Shown: one piece after another, positions 27,858-37,380 of the stretch
Numbering within the stretch: position 1 is the stretch's first letter
Layout: each line of letters begins with the position of its first letter
NCBI GenBank assembly: GCA_023419535.1
Contig: JAEZXX010000059.1
Coordinates: forward strand, 4,404 to 68,403
Reading direction: 5' to 3'
DNA length: 64,000 bases
Origin: Pseudomonadota bacterium
GTDB taxonomy: Bacteria; Pseudomonadota; Alphaproteobacteria; Rhizobiales; Rhizobiaceae
Notes under the pieces: generated by a model
Databases searched by the model: none
Told to the model about the DNA's origin: nothing
What the model saw: only the letters and a program-made list of their open reading frames with translations
Position numbers and translations under genes: made by a program

Positions 27858-28789
27858 GCCGCGAGGTCGATCTCTTCCTGGAGATGATGGCGGTCGAGCG
27901 CGGCGCCTCTCAGAACACGCTCGCCGCCTACGCCCGCGACCTTCAGGACGCCGCCGAGTTCCTGTCCGGCACCGGCTCGGCCCTCGACCGGGCGGGGACG
28001 AGCGAGCTGCGCGCCTACATGTCCGATCTGGAGGACCGCGGCTTCGCCGTCTCCAGCCGCCAGCGGCGCCTGTCCTCGCTGCGGCAGTTCCACAAGTTCC
28101 TCTATGCCGAGGGGCGACGTGCGGACGATCCGACCGGGCCGATCGAAGGCGCGCGCCGGGCACGGGCTCTGCCCAAGCTGATGAGCGAGGACGAGGCCGG
28201 CCGGCTTCTGGACCGCGCGGAGGCCGAGGCGGAGGCCGCCGACCTGTCGCCGGGCGCGCGCGCCCGGGCGCGGCGCATGCATGCGCTGGTCGAGCTGCTC
28301 TACGCGACGGGTCTGCGCGTCTCCGAGCTCGTCGCCCTGCCGCGCTCGGTCCTCGCCTCCCGCGGCCGCGCCATCGTGGTGAAGGGCAAGGGCGGGCGGG
28401 AGCGCATGGTGCCGATCGGCGAGCGCGCGCGAGACGCGCTGGAGGCGTTCGCGCAGGCCGCGCGCGCGGCGGGGACGGCACCCGGCGAGGCCTGGCTCTT
28501 CCCGGCGCTGTCCGAGAGCGGCCACCTGACGCGCCAGTCCTTCGCGCGCGATCTGAAGGGTCTGGCGGCGCGGGCCGGCCTCGCGCCGGCCAAGGTCTCG
28601 CCGCACGTCTTGCGCCACGCCTTCGCCAGCCACCTCCTTCAGAACGGGGCGGACCTTCGCGCGGTGCAGGAGCTGCTCGGCCACGCCGACATCTCGACCA
28701 CGCAGATCTACACCCACGTCCTGGAGGAGCGCCTGATGCGCCTCGTCACCGACCACCACCCGCTGTCGGAGCTGTCGCGCGGCGGCTGA
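27854..28789 (+). CDS. xerD: Site-specific tyrosine recombinase XerD
   Basis: 311 residues from TTG 27854. N-terminal SAM-like domain ([19 protein letters not shown]), C-terminal catalytic domain with R155 (ATGLRVSE), a lysine in VKGKGGRER (177-179), H251 and R254 (HVLRHAF), H277 (LGHADIS) and Y286 (QIYTHV). XerD with XerC resolves chromosome dimers at dif during division. It is a chromosomal housekeeping recombinase here; no phage or integron genes flank it. Confidence 0.95.
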   Translation: MSREVDLFLEMMAVERGASQNTLAAYARDLQDAAEFLSGTGSALDRAGTSELRAYMSDLEDRGFAVSSRQRRLSSLRQFHKFLYAEGRRADDPTGPIEGARRARALPKLMSEDEAGRLLDRAEAEAEAADLSPGARARARRMHALVELLYATGLRVSELVALPRSVLASRGRAIVVKGKGGRERMVPIGERARDALEAFAQAARAAGTAPGEAWLFPALSESGHLTRQSFARDLKGLAARAGLAPAKVSPHVLRHAFASHLLQNGADLRAVQELLGHADISTTQIYTHVLEERLMRLVTDHHPLSELSRGG

Positions 28790-28821
28790 CGGCGCCGGAC
28801 GTCGGCGAGGGGGACGGGCGG

Positions 28822-29403
28822 CTACCAGATGCCGAGCTGCTTCGGGTTCCAGCCCGCAGTCGTGATGTCCCGCTTGAAGTTGGTCAGCGGTGTGCCGCCA
28901 TCGGGAACATCCATCGTGCCGGTGGTGGTCACGAAACGCGAATGCGTGTCGAGGAGATTGGCCCCGACCTGATCCTGAAGCGTTTCGAAGAGGTCGGCCG
29001 GCGGCTTGGAGTTTCCGCTGGCCTTCATCATCAGGGCCCCGATGAAGCCCTGACTGGCCATCTTGGCCTTGAAGTCGCGCTCGATGCCGGCATAGGTCGC
29101 CTTCATCCGGTCCTTGACCTTATCGACGTCCCGGAACGAGGAGCTGAGGTTCAGGGATTCCGCGTAGGGGCCGTATGGACCTTCTTCCGCTCTGGCGTCC
29201 TTGATGTAGTTCTCGATGATGAAGTCGGCCATCCGCTTGCGCGGGCTCCGCTTGTAGACCTCGATCATGTAGAAGGCGCAGAAGTTTTCCGGGGCGAGTT
29301 GGTATCGGCTGTAGTTGAAGAACCGATGCATCGCCTCGCTGTTGCCGAGGTAGCGGGTGAGCGCGTTCCAGTCGGTGGACTTCTTTGGCTTCGTGGACGA
29401 CAT
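28822..29403 (-). CDS. RGS-domain-like protein
   Basis: 193 residues from ATG 29403. Reads like a full RGS fold: [20 protein letters not shown] (14-33), then the RGS hallmark [18 protein letters not shown] (37-54), IIENYIK, ESLNLSS near 82-88 where RGS proteins have the conserved Asn-Ile/Leu, and a final [10 protein letters not shown] then DTHSRFV (137-158), matching the AQ..V...L...S..RF element. In eukaryotes RGS domains speed GTP hydrolysis by G-alpha; bacteria lack these, so the role here is unknown. The last 30 residues are outside the domain. No signal peptide or membrane segment. Codon bias is milder than in neighbours. Confidence 0.6.
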   Translation of the reverse strand: MSSTKPKKSTDWNALTRYLGNSEAMHRFFNYSRYQLAPENFCAFYMIEVYKRSPRKRMADFIIENYIKDARAEEGPYGPYAESLNLSSSFRDVDKVKDRMKATYAGIERDFKAKMASQGFIGALMMKASGNSKPPADLFETLQDQVGANLLDTHSRFVTTTGTMDVPDGGTPLTNFKRDITTAGWNPKQLGIW

Positions 29404-29778
29404 TCGAACCGACCTGATCCTTGGGGATTGGACACGATTGCGGACGATCGCGGCGGCGGCCCGACGCGGTGAACGGGATGACGTTGGGTCATTGTCTTGA
29501 TGGAAGGACGGCCCGTTATCAAGCGGGTGCGCCGGCCAGAAGTGACCGGTGTTTCCCGTTCCCGAAAGGTTGAACGGGCCGCCTTCGGGAGACGGGACAC
29601 GCGACGGGTGCGCGGCCACGACCGGGGCGGGCTGTGTCCCCGTTTCTTGACAAGCGGGGGCCGGATCGCCAGTTTGCCGCAACGCGGAACGGCGCTTGCG
29701 CGCGCCCGCGTTCGGAGCCTTCCAGATGCCGGCGGACTTCCGCGGCCGCCCTCAAGAACGGCCTCGGGCCGCTGACGA
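29404..29778. other. Intergenic region between the RGS-like gene and accA
   Basis: 375 bases with no convincing gene; frames across it lack coding bias. It must hold divergent promoters. A TTGACA at 29647-29652 could be a -35 box toward accA, but no good -10 follows at the right spacing. No long repeat seen. Confidence 0.5.
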
Positions 29779-30738
29779 ATGCACAATTATCTCGACTTCG
29801 AAAAGCCGGTCGCCGACCTCGACTCGCAGATCATCGAACTCAAGCGCATCGGCGGCGACGCCGACTCGCTCGACGTGTCCGACGACATCGGGCGGCTGGA
29901 GAAGCGCAGCCAGGACGCGCTCGAGGACCTCTATCGAAAGCTGACGCCCTGGCAGAAGACGCAGGTCGCGCGTCATCCGGACCGCCCGCACTGCGTCGAC
30001 TACCTCAAGGCGCTGATCACCGACTTCACCCCGCTCGCCGGCGACCGCTACTTCGCCGAGGACCACGCGGTCATCGCCGGCTTCGGGCGCTTCGAAGGGG
30101 AGGCGATCGCGGTCATCGGGCAGGAGAAGGGCGCCGACACGCAGGGGCGCCTCAAGCACAATTTCGGGATGGCCCGGCCCGAGGGCTACCGCAAGGCCGT
30201 GCGCATCATGCGCTTGGCCGACCGTTTCAAGCTGCCGGTCCTGACGCTGGTGGACACGGCCGGCGCCTATCCCGGCATCGGCGCGGAGGAGCGCGGCCAG
30301 GCCGAGGCCATCGCCCGCTCCACCCAGACCTGCCTCGACCTTCGCGTACCGCTGGTCTCGCTCGTCATCGGCGAGGGCGGCTCGGGCGGCGCGATCGCGA
30401 TCGCCACCGCCAACCGCGTGCTGATGCTGGAGCATGCGATCTACAACGTCATCGCGCCGGAGGCGGGCGCCTCGATCCTCTACCGGGACGCGGCGCGCGC
30501 CAAGGACGTGGCGCAGGCGATGAAGATGACGGCGCAGGACCTGAAGGGCTTCTCCATCGTCGACACGATCGTCGAGGAGCCGATCGGCGGCGCGCATCGC
30601 GGCCGAGAGGCGGTCTTCGAGGCCTCGCGCGCCGCGATCTCGGCCGCGCTCGCCGAACTCTCCCAGCTCGACGGCGAGGCGCTTCGCCGCGAGCGGCGGC
30701 AGAAATTCCTGTCGATCGGTCGCGATCTCAAGGTCTGA
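29779..30738 (+). CDS. accA: Acetyl-CoA carboxylase carboxyltransferase subunit alpha
   Basis: 319 residues, the normal length. MHNYLDFEKPVADLDSQI is the AccA N-terminus; HNFGMARPEGYRKAVRIM, DTAGAYPGIGAEERGQ and GEGGSGGAIAI are the carboxyltransferase core motifs. With AccD it transfers CO2 from biotin to acetyl-CoA to make malonyl-CoA for fatty acid synthesis. A terminator follows directly. Confidence 0.97.
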   Translation: MHNYLDFEKPVADLDSQIIELKRIGGDADSLDVSDDIGRLEKRSQDALEDLYRKLTPWQKTQVARHPDRPHCVDYLKALITDFTPLAGDRYFAEDHAVIAGFGRFEGEAIAVIGQEKGADTQGRLKHNFGMARPEGYRKAVRIMRLADRFKLPVLTLVDTAGAYPGIGAEERGQAEAIARSTQTCLDLRVPLVSLVIGEGGSGGAIAIATANRVLMLEHAIYNVIAPEAGASILYRDAARAKDVAQAMKMTAQDLKGFSIVDTIVEEPIGGAHRGREAVFEASRAAISAALAELSQLDGEALRRERRQKFLSIGRDLKV

Positions 30739-31046
30739 CCGCGGCGGACCCGTCCGGCGCCGAAGCGCCGGCGCACGCTTTTTCGCTTCTCTTGCCGCAT
30801 GCTTTTTGCTTCTATCACGATGACGCGAGGTCTACGCTCGCGCGGCGGTGCATTTCGCGTCTCTGTCTTAACCTGCGGGTAAGGCTGTTGGCGCAGAAAG
30901 AGGGGAAGTGACCGGACGTGCGGGGCGACGAGCCGCGCAGCGTCGCCGGTCGGGGAAGGGCCCGGCTCGCGCCGTGCCGGACGTGTTCCGCGGGGCGCCG
31001 CGGGAGACGTCGGCCAGGCCGACCGGGGTAGGGGATCGTAAGTTCC
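30739..31046. other. Intergenic region between accA and the L,D-transpeptidase gene
   Basis: 308 bases. It begins with the hairpin listed separately, then an AT-richer patch with two CTTTTT runs around 30779-30810 and TTAACCTGCGGGTAAGG near 30868. No gene is supported; the promoter of the lipoprotein gene should lie here but was not pinned down. Confidence 0.45.
30754..30783 (+). terminator. Candidate terminator after accA
   Basis: CCGGCGC pairs with GCGCCGG over a CGAA loop, and a run of five T follows seven bases later. The gap between stem and T run makes it a weaker case. Confidence 0.5.
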
Positions 31047-32048
31047 ATGTCCGTGCGCCGTCTCGCCTCCGCCGCCTGCCTCGCCGTCGGCATGGCCGTC
31101 CTCGCCGGGTGCCAGGGCGCCGGGCTGGAGGACCTCCTGGGCGCCGAAGCGCCGCTGCCGCCGGGTCTGGTGCGCACCATCGCCGCAAGCGACATGGGCG
31201 TGAACTCGCCGATCCTCGTGCGCATCTTCAAGGAGGAATCGGAGCTGGAGGTCTGGAAGCAGACCTCGAACGGCAGCTACCAGCTCCTCAAGACCTATCC
31301 GATGTGCGCCTGGTCGGGCGTTCTGGGTCCGAAGAAGAAGGAGGGCGACCGGCAGGCGCCCGAGGGCTTCTACGCGGTCTCGTCCGGGCAGATGAACCCG
31401 AACTCCTCCTACCATCTGTCCTTCGACCTCGGCTATCCGAACGCCTTCGACCGCGCCAACGAGCGCACCGGCACGCATCTGATGGTCCACGGCTCCTGCT
31501 CGTCCATGGGCTGCTACGCCATGGACAACAACCAGATCACCGAGATCTACGCGCTGGCGCGCCACGCCTTCCAGGGCGGGCAGGGCGCCTTCCAGGTGCA
31601 GGCCTTCCCCTTCCGCATGACGCCGCAGAACATGGCGCGCCACCGCAACAACGAGCACATGGCCTTCTGGCGCGTGCTCAAGCAGGGCTACGACCGGTTC
31701 GAACTGACGCGTCGCCCGGTCGCGGTCGGAGTCTGCGAGCGGCGCTACGTCTTCGACGCCGTCCTCTCGGACGGACGCACGCTCGACGCGCAGGGGCAGT
31801 GCCCGGCCATCGAGGAGCCGATGGCGGTGGCCCAGCGCCGCATGGCCGACGAGGCCGCCGAGGAGGCGCTCGCCTCGCGCATGAGCCCGAGCGACTTCGC
31901 CGTCGCCGTCACCTACTCCTACACCACCGGCCAGCCGCTCTCGGCCGAGGCCTATGCCCGCGAGCAGAACCGCCGGCCCGGCTACGACCGGCACGGAAAC
32001 CGCATCGAGGCGAACACCTCGGTCTTCCGCTCGCTCCTCGGCCGCTGA
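31047..32048 (+). CDS. L,D-transpeptidase family lipoprotein (YkuD)
   Basis: 333 residues. A lipoprotein signal peptide ends at C22 (AVLAGCQG). The YkuD catalytic motif HGSCSSMGC spans H148 to C156, with C156 as nucleophile. Such enzymes form 3-3 peptidoglycan cross-links or attach proteins to the wall, at the outer face of the envelope. The C-terminal ~100 residues are an extra charged region ending ANTSVFRSLLGR. It is convergent with the ABC permease gene, 18 bases away. Confidence 0.92.
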   Translation: MSVRRLASAACLAVGMAVLAGCQGAGLEDLLGAEAPLPPGLVRTIAASDMGVNSPILVRIFKEESELEVWKQTSNGSYQLLKTYPMCAWSGVLGPKKKEGDRQAPEGFYAVSSGQMNPNSSYHLSFDLGYPNAFDRANERTGTHLMVHGSCSSMGCYAMDNNQITEIYALARHAFQGGQGAFQVQAFPFRMTPQNMARHRNNEHMAFWRVLKQGYDRFELTRRPVAVGVCERRYVFDAVLSDGRTLDAQGQCPAIEEPMAVAQRRMADEAAEEALASRMSPSDFAVAVTYSYTTGQPLSAEAYAREQNRRPGYDRHGNRIEANTSVFRSLLGR

Positions 32049-32066
32049 GGCGCCCGCCTTCGATCT

Positions 32067-33629
32067 TCAGCCCACGCGACCCCGCGGCCCCCCGCCGATC
32101 GGCTCGGGCGGCAGGGTCTTCAGCCTGCGCAGGCCGATCGCAGCACGCAGCCGCCGCGACAGGGCGTCGATGGCGACCGTCACCAGGAGGGTGGCGAGGA
32201 GCAGCACGACGGCGCGGTCGATCCGGATCTCCTGGATCGCGCGGTCGACGAAGAAGCCGAGAGTCGCGATCCCGAGAACCCCGACGATCGCGGATTCGCG
32301 CACGATGATCTCCCAGCGGTAGAGGCAGAGCGCCAGAAACGAGCCGTAGAGGCGCGGCAGGAGTTCATAGGCGTAGAGGACGAAGCCGCGCGGCGCGTCG
32401 GCCCGAAGCGCCGGGATGAGATGGACCGACTGGCGCCCGAGAAGGTGGGCGATGATCGCGCCGTTGTGCAGCCCCAGCGCGATGATGGCGGGCAGCATCG
32501 ACGGCCCGAGGATCTGCAGCGCCAGATAGGCCAGCATGTATTCGGGCGTCGAGCGCCCGACGACGAGGCCGAGATGGCCGAGCGCCGCACCGAGGCGCCC
32601 AAACACCTGACGCACGATCAGCGGGACGGCGAGGAGCGCGACGATCCCCGCGGTGACGAGTGCGAGCTGCGCGACGATCAGCGTCGCGGTCAGACCCGGT
32701 AGCGCCTGATGGAGAAGGAGCGTCTTCAGCCAGTGCCAGAACGAGGCCCAGGTCTCGATCTGCGCGAGATCGCCGTTGCGCAGCGGTGCGGGCACGATGT
32801 CCTGCGTCAGGAACCGGACGAGCGCGCCGTCCGCCATGGGCGGCGCGGCGAGCGAGGCCATCACCGCCACGGCGCCGATCAGATAGACCGGCGCTAGCCA
32901 GGGCCGCATCCACCAGCGCAGAGTGGCGATGAGGACGTAGTAGAGGATCAGGACGGCGGCGACGGCTCCGTACTGGCCTTGTCGGAAGACGATGTCGAGC
33001 GAGTAGCCGAGCGTCGGCAGGCCGACGAAGCCGAAAACGGCGCTCGACCGCAGCCCGCACTCCATCCGGTAGAGGAGGTAGGTCAGGAACTCGCGGCGCG
33101 CGAGCGGGAGCCGGGCGAAGGCATGAACCGAGACCCGGTCGGCGCGCGGCGGCATGGCGGCGGCGGGCCGGGGGTCGGCCTCGTCGAGATACTCGGAGAA
33201 GACCTTCGCGAAGATGCCGGAATAGGGGATGGCGATGGCCAGAATGCCGGTCGTCGCCGAAAGCCCGGTGATCTGGAGGAGGAGCAGCGCCCAGAAGAGC
33301 TCGTGGATGGATCGGGCCGCGACGCAGACGAGGCGCACCGCCCGATGCCGGTAGAAGGGTGCGAGAAGGAAGCCGGCGGCGGCGCCGGCCGCCACCCCGC
33401 AGACGGCGAAGGCGACGGTGAGCACGGCCGCGTTCGCGAGCGCCGAAACGGCGGAGAAGTCCGGCGAAAGGAGGCCCGCAGCCATAAGGGCGAGTTGGCG
33501 CCACGGGTCGTGGCCCGTGACTTGGAGGTCGGCGAAGGGCAGCAGTGCGAGCGCCGCCGCGACGAACAGGGCCGCGGCCGCGACGCGTCCGAGACGCGGG
33601 GCGTCGCGCTCAGGCGAGATAGAGGTCAC
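32067..33629 (-). CDS. Fused PhnE-type ABC transporter permease
   Basis: 520 residues, about twice the size of a single PhnE. Two permease halves (about 55-250 and 290-500) each have several membrane segments and an EAA-like cytoplasmic loop. The first half has RSIHELFWALLLLQITGL, typical of PhnE; the second has STPEYMLAYLALQILGPS. With the neighbouring ATPase and binding protein it forms an uptake system of the phosphonate/selenate class. The start overlaps the end of the ATPase gene by 20 bases. Confidence 0.88.
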   Translation of the reverse strand: MTSISPERDAPRLGRVAAAALFVAAALALLPFADLQVTGHDPWRQLALMAAGLLSPDFSAVSALANAAVLTVAFAVCGVAAGAAAGFLLAPFYRHRAVRLVCVAARSIHELFWALLLLQITGLSATTGILAIAIPYSGIFAKVFSEYLDEADPRPAAAMPPRADRVSVHAFARLPLARREFLTYLLYRMECGLRSSAVFGFVGLPTLGYSLDIVFRQGQYGAVAAVLILYYVLIATLRWWMRPWLAPVYLIGAVAVMASLAAPPMADGALVRFLTQDIVPAPLRNGDLAQIETWASFWHWLKTLLLHQALPGLTATLIVAQLALVTAGIVALLAVPLIVRQVFGRLGAALGHLGLVVGRSTPEYMLAYLALQILGPSMLPAIIALGLHNGAIIAHLLGRQSVHLIPALRADAPRGFVLYAYELLPRLYGSFLALCLYRWEIIVRESAIVGVLGIATLGFFVDRAIQEIRIDRAVVLLLATLLVTVAIDALSRRLRAAIGLRRLKTLPPEPIGGGPRGRVG

Positions 33630-34269
33630 GGATCTCGTCCTCCCCCACCTCGCCGGTCCTTCGGTCGAACAGGACTTGACCGCCGCGAAGTCCGACGAGC
33701 CGCGTGGCGAAGGCCCGCGCCAGGGCCACGTCGTGGAGCGCGAGGAGGGCCGTCTCGAAGCGTGCGGCGATCGCCTCGGTCAGTTGTGCCGCCTGGCGCT
33801 CGTCTACCGCCGAGACCGGCTCGTCGGCGATCAGCAGCGCGCCGCCGCGGTGGAAGGCGCGGGCCAGCGCCGTCCGCTGCTTCTGGCCGCCCGAGAGGCT
33901 TTCCACCGTCCGGCGGTCGAGCCCCTCGAGCCCGACGGCTGCGATCGCGGCTCCCACCGTCCGGCGCTGCGAGGGAAACGGCCAGACGAGATTGGCGAGA
34001 TTGTAGGCGGCCCCATGCGCGTCGAGCCGGCCCATGAAGACGTTGTGGAAGACCGAGAGCTGGGGCACGAGCCCGTGCTCCTGGGGCACGAGCGCGACGT
34101 CGTCGCGCGTGTCCGCCAGGCGGCGATAGGCGGCGGCGAGAAGCGTGCTCTTGCCAGCGCCGCTGCGCCCGAGCAGCACGACGCGCTCCCCGGCTTCGAC
34201 TTGGAAGTCGAGCCCGGAGAGAACGGTCGTCCCGCCATAGGCGAGCGTCTCGTCCCGGAAGCGAAGCAC
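33610..34269 (-). CDS. PhnC-type ABC transporter ATP-binding protein
   Basis: 219 residues from GTG 34269. Walker A LGRSGAGKST, signature LSGGQKQR, Walker B ALLIADEPVSAVD, H-loop LLALHDVALA. It starts 8 bases after the binding-protein stop and overlaps the permease gene. Energises the importer. Slightly shorter than many PhnC proteins, and the family cannot tell the ligand. Confidence 0.88.
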   Translation of the reverse strand: MLRFRDETLAYGGTTVLSGLDFQVEAGERVVLLGRSGAGKSTLLAAAYRRLADTRDDVALVPQEHGLVPQLSVFHNVFMGRLDAHGAAYNLANLVWPFPSQRRTVGAAIAAVGLEGLDRRTVESLSGGQKQRTALARAFHRGGALLIADEPVSAVDERQAAQLTEAIAARFETALLALHDVALARAFATRLVGLRGGQVLFDRRTGEVGEDEIRDLYLA

Positions 34270-34277
34270 CGCGTGTC

Positions 34278-35153
34278 TCAGTTGAGGATGCCGAGCGCGC
34301 GCGCGGTCTCCTCGATCGGCGCGTAGTCCTCGTTGGCGGCTTCGACGAAGGCCGCGCGCGGGAAGGAGGCGAGGAGGTCGGGGTCGTCCATGCCGATCAG
34401 CGCGGCCTGCACGCGGTCGGCGAATCCCTCGCCGAACTGCGCATCCACGTCGCCCCGGATCGTCCAGTTGTAGTCGGGGTAGGGCGGCGTCTGCCAGATC
34501 ACCTTGGCGCTCTCCACCTCGGGCGCGCCCTCGCTCACCGCAGTGTCGTAGACGGTGTAGTTCAGCGCGCCGACCTGGAAGGCGCCGGTCGAGACGAGCC
34601 GCAGCGTCTGCCCGTGGTCGCCCGAGAAGCCGACGCGCGAGAAGAAGTCCTCCGGCGCCTCGCCGGTCTCCTCGCGGATGTAGAATTCGGGAAAGAGGCG
34701 GCCCGAGGTCGAGGTCTGCGCGCCGAAGGTGAAGGTCATGTCGCGGGCGCCTTCGGGAAACGCCTCGCTCGCCTCCAGGCCCGTATCCTCGTGTGCGATG
34801 AAGTAGGAGACGAAGGCCATGTCCTCGTCGCCCTGCGCGATCGCCTGCGATCCCGGCACGGCGAGGCGCGCCTGGACGCCCGACAGACCCCCGAACCAGC
34901 CGAGCTGGATCTGCCCGTTGCGGAAGGCGGTGACGGAAGACGCGTAGCTGTTCACCGGCACGTAGGCCACCGGCACGCCGAGCTCCTCCGACAGATAGTC
35001 CGCGACCGCGCCGAAGCGCTCGGTGAGGCGCGTCTCGTCGTCGTCCGGGATGGCGGAGAAATAGAGAGTGGGCTGGGTCTGGGCGTGCGCGCTCGCAAGG
35101 CCGGCGGCGGTCATGAAGACGGCCGCGGTCGCGACGCCGATCGGGCGAAGCAT
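34278..35153 (-). CDS. Putative selenate/phosphonate-type ABC transporter binding protein
   Basis: 291 residues. Signal peptide about 1-25 (AAGLASAHAQ). Mature start TLYFSAIPDDDETRLTERFG, then GWFGGLSGVQARL, SYFIAHEDTGL, SGRLFPEFYIREETG, FFSRVGFSGDH and PPYPDYNWTIRGDVD. These match the PhnD-superfamily clade annotated as putative selenate-binding (TIGR04553) better than phosphonate PhnD; selenate is itself only a context-based proposal for that clade. First gene of a three-gene operon with the ATPase and permease. No selD or selenium gene is in the window. Confidence 0.85.
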   Translation of the reverse strand: MLRPIGVATAAVFMTAAGLASAHAQTQPTLYFSAIPDDDETRLTERFGAVADYLSEELGVPVAYVPVNSYASSVTAFRNGQIQLGWFGGLSGVQARLAVPGSQAIAQGDEDMAFVSYFIAHEDTGLEASEAFPEGARDMTFTFGAQTSTSGRLFPEFYIREETGEAPEDFFSRVGFSGDHGQTLRLVSTGAFQVGALNYTVYDTAVSEGAPEVESAKVIWQTPPYPDYNWTIRGDVDAQFGEGFADRVQAALIGMDDPDLLASFPRAAFVEAANEDYAPIEETARALGILN

Positions 35154-35402
35154 GGGTTTCCTCCAGGGACACAGGGTCGGGGCTGCGCCTGAAGTCGGCC
35201 GTCGGCACCGGGCGGCCGACGGTCCATCGCCGTTCTTCGTAAGAGCGCACACGGCGCATCGACGGCGGCTTCGAGAAGCTGGACAAACCCTAGAGCGCAC
35301 CGGCACGGCTTGCAAGGCGCGTGCCGACGCGTTCGGAGGCTTCAGCGGCGAACGGCTGGGCGTGGTGGAATGCCCGCCGTCCCGCCTCGCGAGGCGCTGC
35401 CC

Positions 35403-37235
35403 TCAGCCCTTGTGGTGGACCTCCTGCAATCCGTAGACGGGCGTCGGCAGGCCTTCCATCCGGGCCTTCAGCTGCAGAGCCAGATAGAGCGAATAGTGGC
35501 GCGACTGATGCAGGTTGCCGCCGTGGAACCACAGCGCCTCCTGCTGCGTCGGCTTCCACATGTTGCGCTGCTCGCCCTCCCAAGGGCCGGGGTCCTTCGG
35601 CGTGTCGGAGCCCAGGCCCCAGCACTTGCCCACCTTGTCGGCGACCTCCTGGCTGATGAGGTCCGCGGCCCAGCCGTTCATCGAGCCGTAGCCCGTGGCA
35701 TAGACGATGAGGTCGGCCGGCAGCTCCGTTCCGTCGTCGAGCCGCAGGCCCGTCTCGGTGATCTCCTTCACCTGACCGGCCTTCAGCTTGATCTTGCCGT
35801 CGATGATCAGCTGCGAGGCTCCGATGTCGATGTAGTAGCCCGAGCCCCGGCGCAGATATTTCATGAACAGGCCGGAGCCGTCGGCGCCCCAGTCGAGGCG
35901 GAAGCCGGCCTGCTCGAGGTCGCGATAGAAGTCGGCGTCGACCTTGGCGATCGTCTCATAGATCGGGATCTGGAACTCGTGCATGATCCGGTAGGGGATC
36001 GAGGCGAAGATCATGTCCGCCTTGTGGGTCGTGATCCCGTTCGCCAGCGCCTGTTCCGAATAGAGCGGGCCCAGTCCGTGCTCCATGAGCGAATCCGAAC
36101 GCACGATGTGGGTGGTGGAGCGCTGGACCATCGTCACGTCCGCACCGCCCTCATAGAGCGCGGCGCAGATGTCGTGGGCCGAATTGTTCGATCCGACGAC
36201 GACCACCTTCCTGCCGCGGTAGGCGTCGGGCCCCGGGTGTTGCGAGGAGTGGTGCTGCTCGCCCCGGAAGCGGTCCATGCCGGGAAAGTTCGGCATGTTC
36301 GGCTTGCCCGACATGCCGGTGGCGAGGACGAGCTGCTGGGGGCGCAGCGTCACCTCCTCGCCGTCGCGATCGACCACGACGGTCCACTCGCCCGCGGCCT
36401 CCTCGTAGGACGCGGACTTGGCGGTGGTGGAGCCCCAATAGTTGAGCTCCATGACCTTGGCGTACATCTCCAGCCAGTCGCCGATCTTGTCCTTGGGCGC
36501 GAAGACCGGCCAGTTCTTCGGGAAGTCGATATAGGGCAGGTGGTCGTACCAGACGGGGTCGTGCAGGCAGAGCGACTTGTAGCGGCTGCGCCACTGATCC
36601 CCGGGGCGCGCGTGCCGGTCGATCACGAGGGTCGGCACGCCGAGCTGCCCGAGGCGCGCCGAGAGGGCGATGCCGCCCTGTCCGCCACCGATCACGAGGA
36701 CGTAGGGCTGGCGCGTATGGCCGAGTTCGCGCGCCTCCTCCTCGCGCCGCTCGGCCCAGGTCTTGCGGCCGGCGGCCGAGCCGTGGGCGGCGCCCAGAGG
36801 ACGCCGCTCGTTCAGCGGCTCCTCGAAGCCCTTGAGCTCGTAGAGCGAGGTCAAAAGCGTCCAGGCCTTTCCGTCGCGCAGGCGCAAGACCCCGCGCCCG
36901 CGCCCGTGCGCCATGTCGAAGGTGAACCAGGCGGTGACGACCCCGTCCTCCTCCGCCGGCTCCTCTTCCAGTTCGAAACGGGACGCGGAAATGTGATCGA
37001 GCTGGGCCTCCAGGAGATCGCGCACGCCCTCCGGGTTCTCGACCGTCTTGAGGTTCCAGGTGAAGGCGACGAGGTCGCGCCAGAAGCTCGTGGTCGCGAA
37101 GAGGCCGGCGGCGCGCCCGGCGTCGCGCGCGGCGAGCGCGGCCTCGAAGTCGGCAAGCCACCGCTCGGCGGCCTTGCGGACCGGCGCGGCAGGCCGATCG
37201 CTCGGGGCGACGGTGCGTTCCAGGGTGTCGCTCAT
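35403..37235 (-). CDS. Flavin-containing monooxygenase with N-terminal NTF2-like domain
   Basis: 610 residues. Residues about 20-135 look like an NTF2/SnoaL-type domain (WLADFEAALAARDAGRAAGL and FWRDLVAFTW). Then an FAD site at VIGGGQGGIALSAR (183-188 GGGQGG), a central FRGEQHHSSQHPG in place of the FMO fingerprint, a nucleotide motif VVVGSNNSAHDI, and ATGYGSM near the C-terminus. NAD(P)H-dependent oxygenase of the FMO/YUCCA-like class; substrate unknown. Single gene, with 249 bases upstream of the ABC operon's first gene on the same strand. Confidence 0.88.
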   Translation of the reverse strand: MSDTLERTVAPSDRPAAPVRKAAERWLADFEAALAARDAGRAAGLFATTSFWRDLVAFTWNLKTVENPEGVRDLLEAQLDHISASRFELEEEPAEEDGVVTAWFTFDMAHGRGRGVLRLRDGKAWTLLTSLYELKGFEEPLNERRPLGAAHGSAAGRKTWAERREEEARELGHTRQPYVLVIGGGQGGIALSARLGQLGVPTLVIDRHARPGDQWRSRYKSLCLHDPVWYDHLPYIDFPKNWPVFAPKDKIGDWLEMYAKVMELNYWGSTTAKSASYEEAAGEWTVVVDRDGEEVTLRPQQLVLATGMSGKPNMPNFPGMDRFRGEQHHSSQHPGPDAYRGRKVVVVGSNNSAHDICAALYEGGADVTMVQRSTTHIVRSDSLMEHGLGPLYSEQALANGITTHKADMIFASIPYRIMHEFQIPIYETIAKVDADFYRDLEQAGFRLDWGADGSGLFMKYLRRGSGYYIDIGASQLIIDGKIKLKAGQVKEITETGLRLDDGTELPADLIVYATGYGSMNGWAADLISQEVADKVGKCWGLGSDTPKDPGPWEGEQRNMWKPTQQEALWFHGGNLHQSRHYSLYLALQLKARMEGLPTPVYGLQEVHHKG

Positions 37236-37380
37236 GCGGGGCCTCCCTCCCAGATGACGGTCGAAAGCGGCTCCGTCCTCCCGAACGGAGCCGCCGGTTC
37301 GTCATTGAAGGCCGCGCACGGGCGGAACGTCAAGGCGGCCGGTCCGGCCGCCGGAGCACGCGCGGTGCGTGCTGCGACGA

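Noticed and set aside
27854..28789. xerD as an integrase of a mobile element
   Set aside because: Length, motifs and neighbours (aroK/aroB, accA) fit chromosomal XerD; no attachment repeats or cargo genes.
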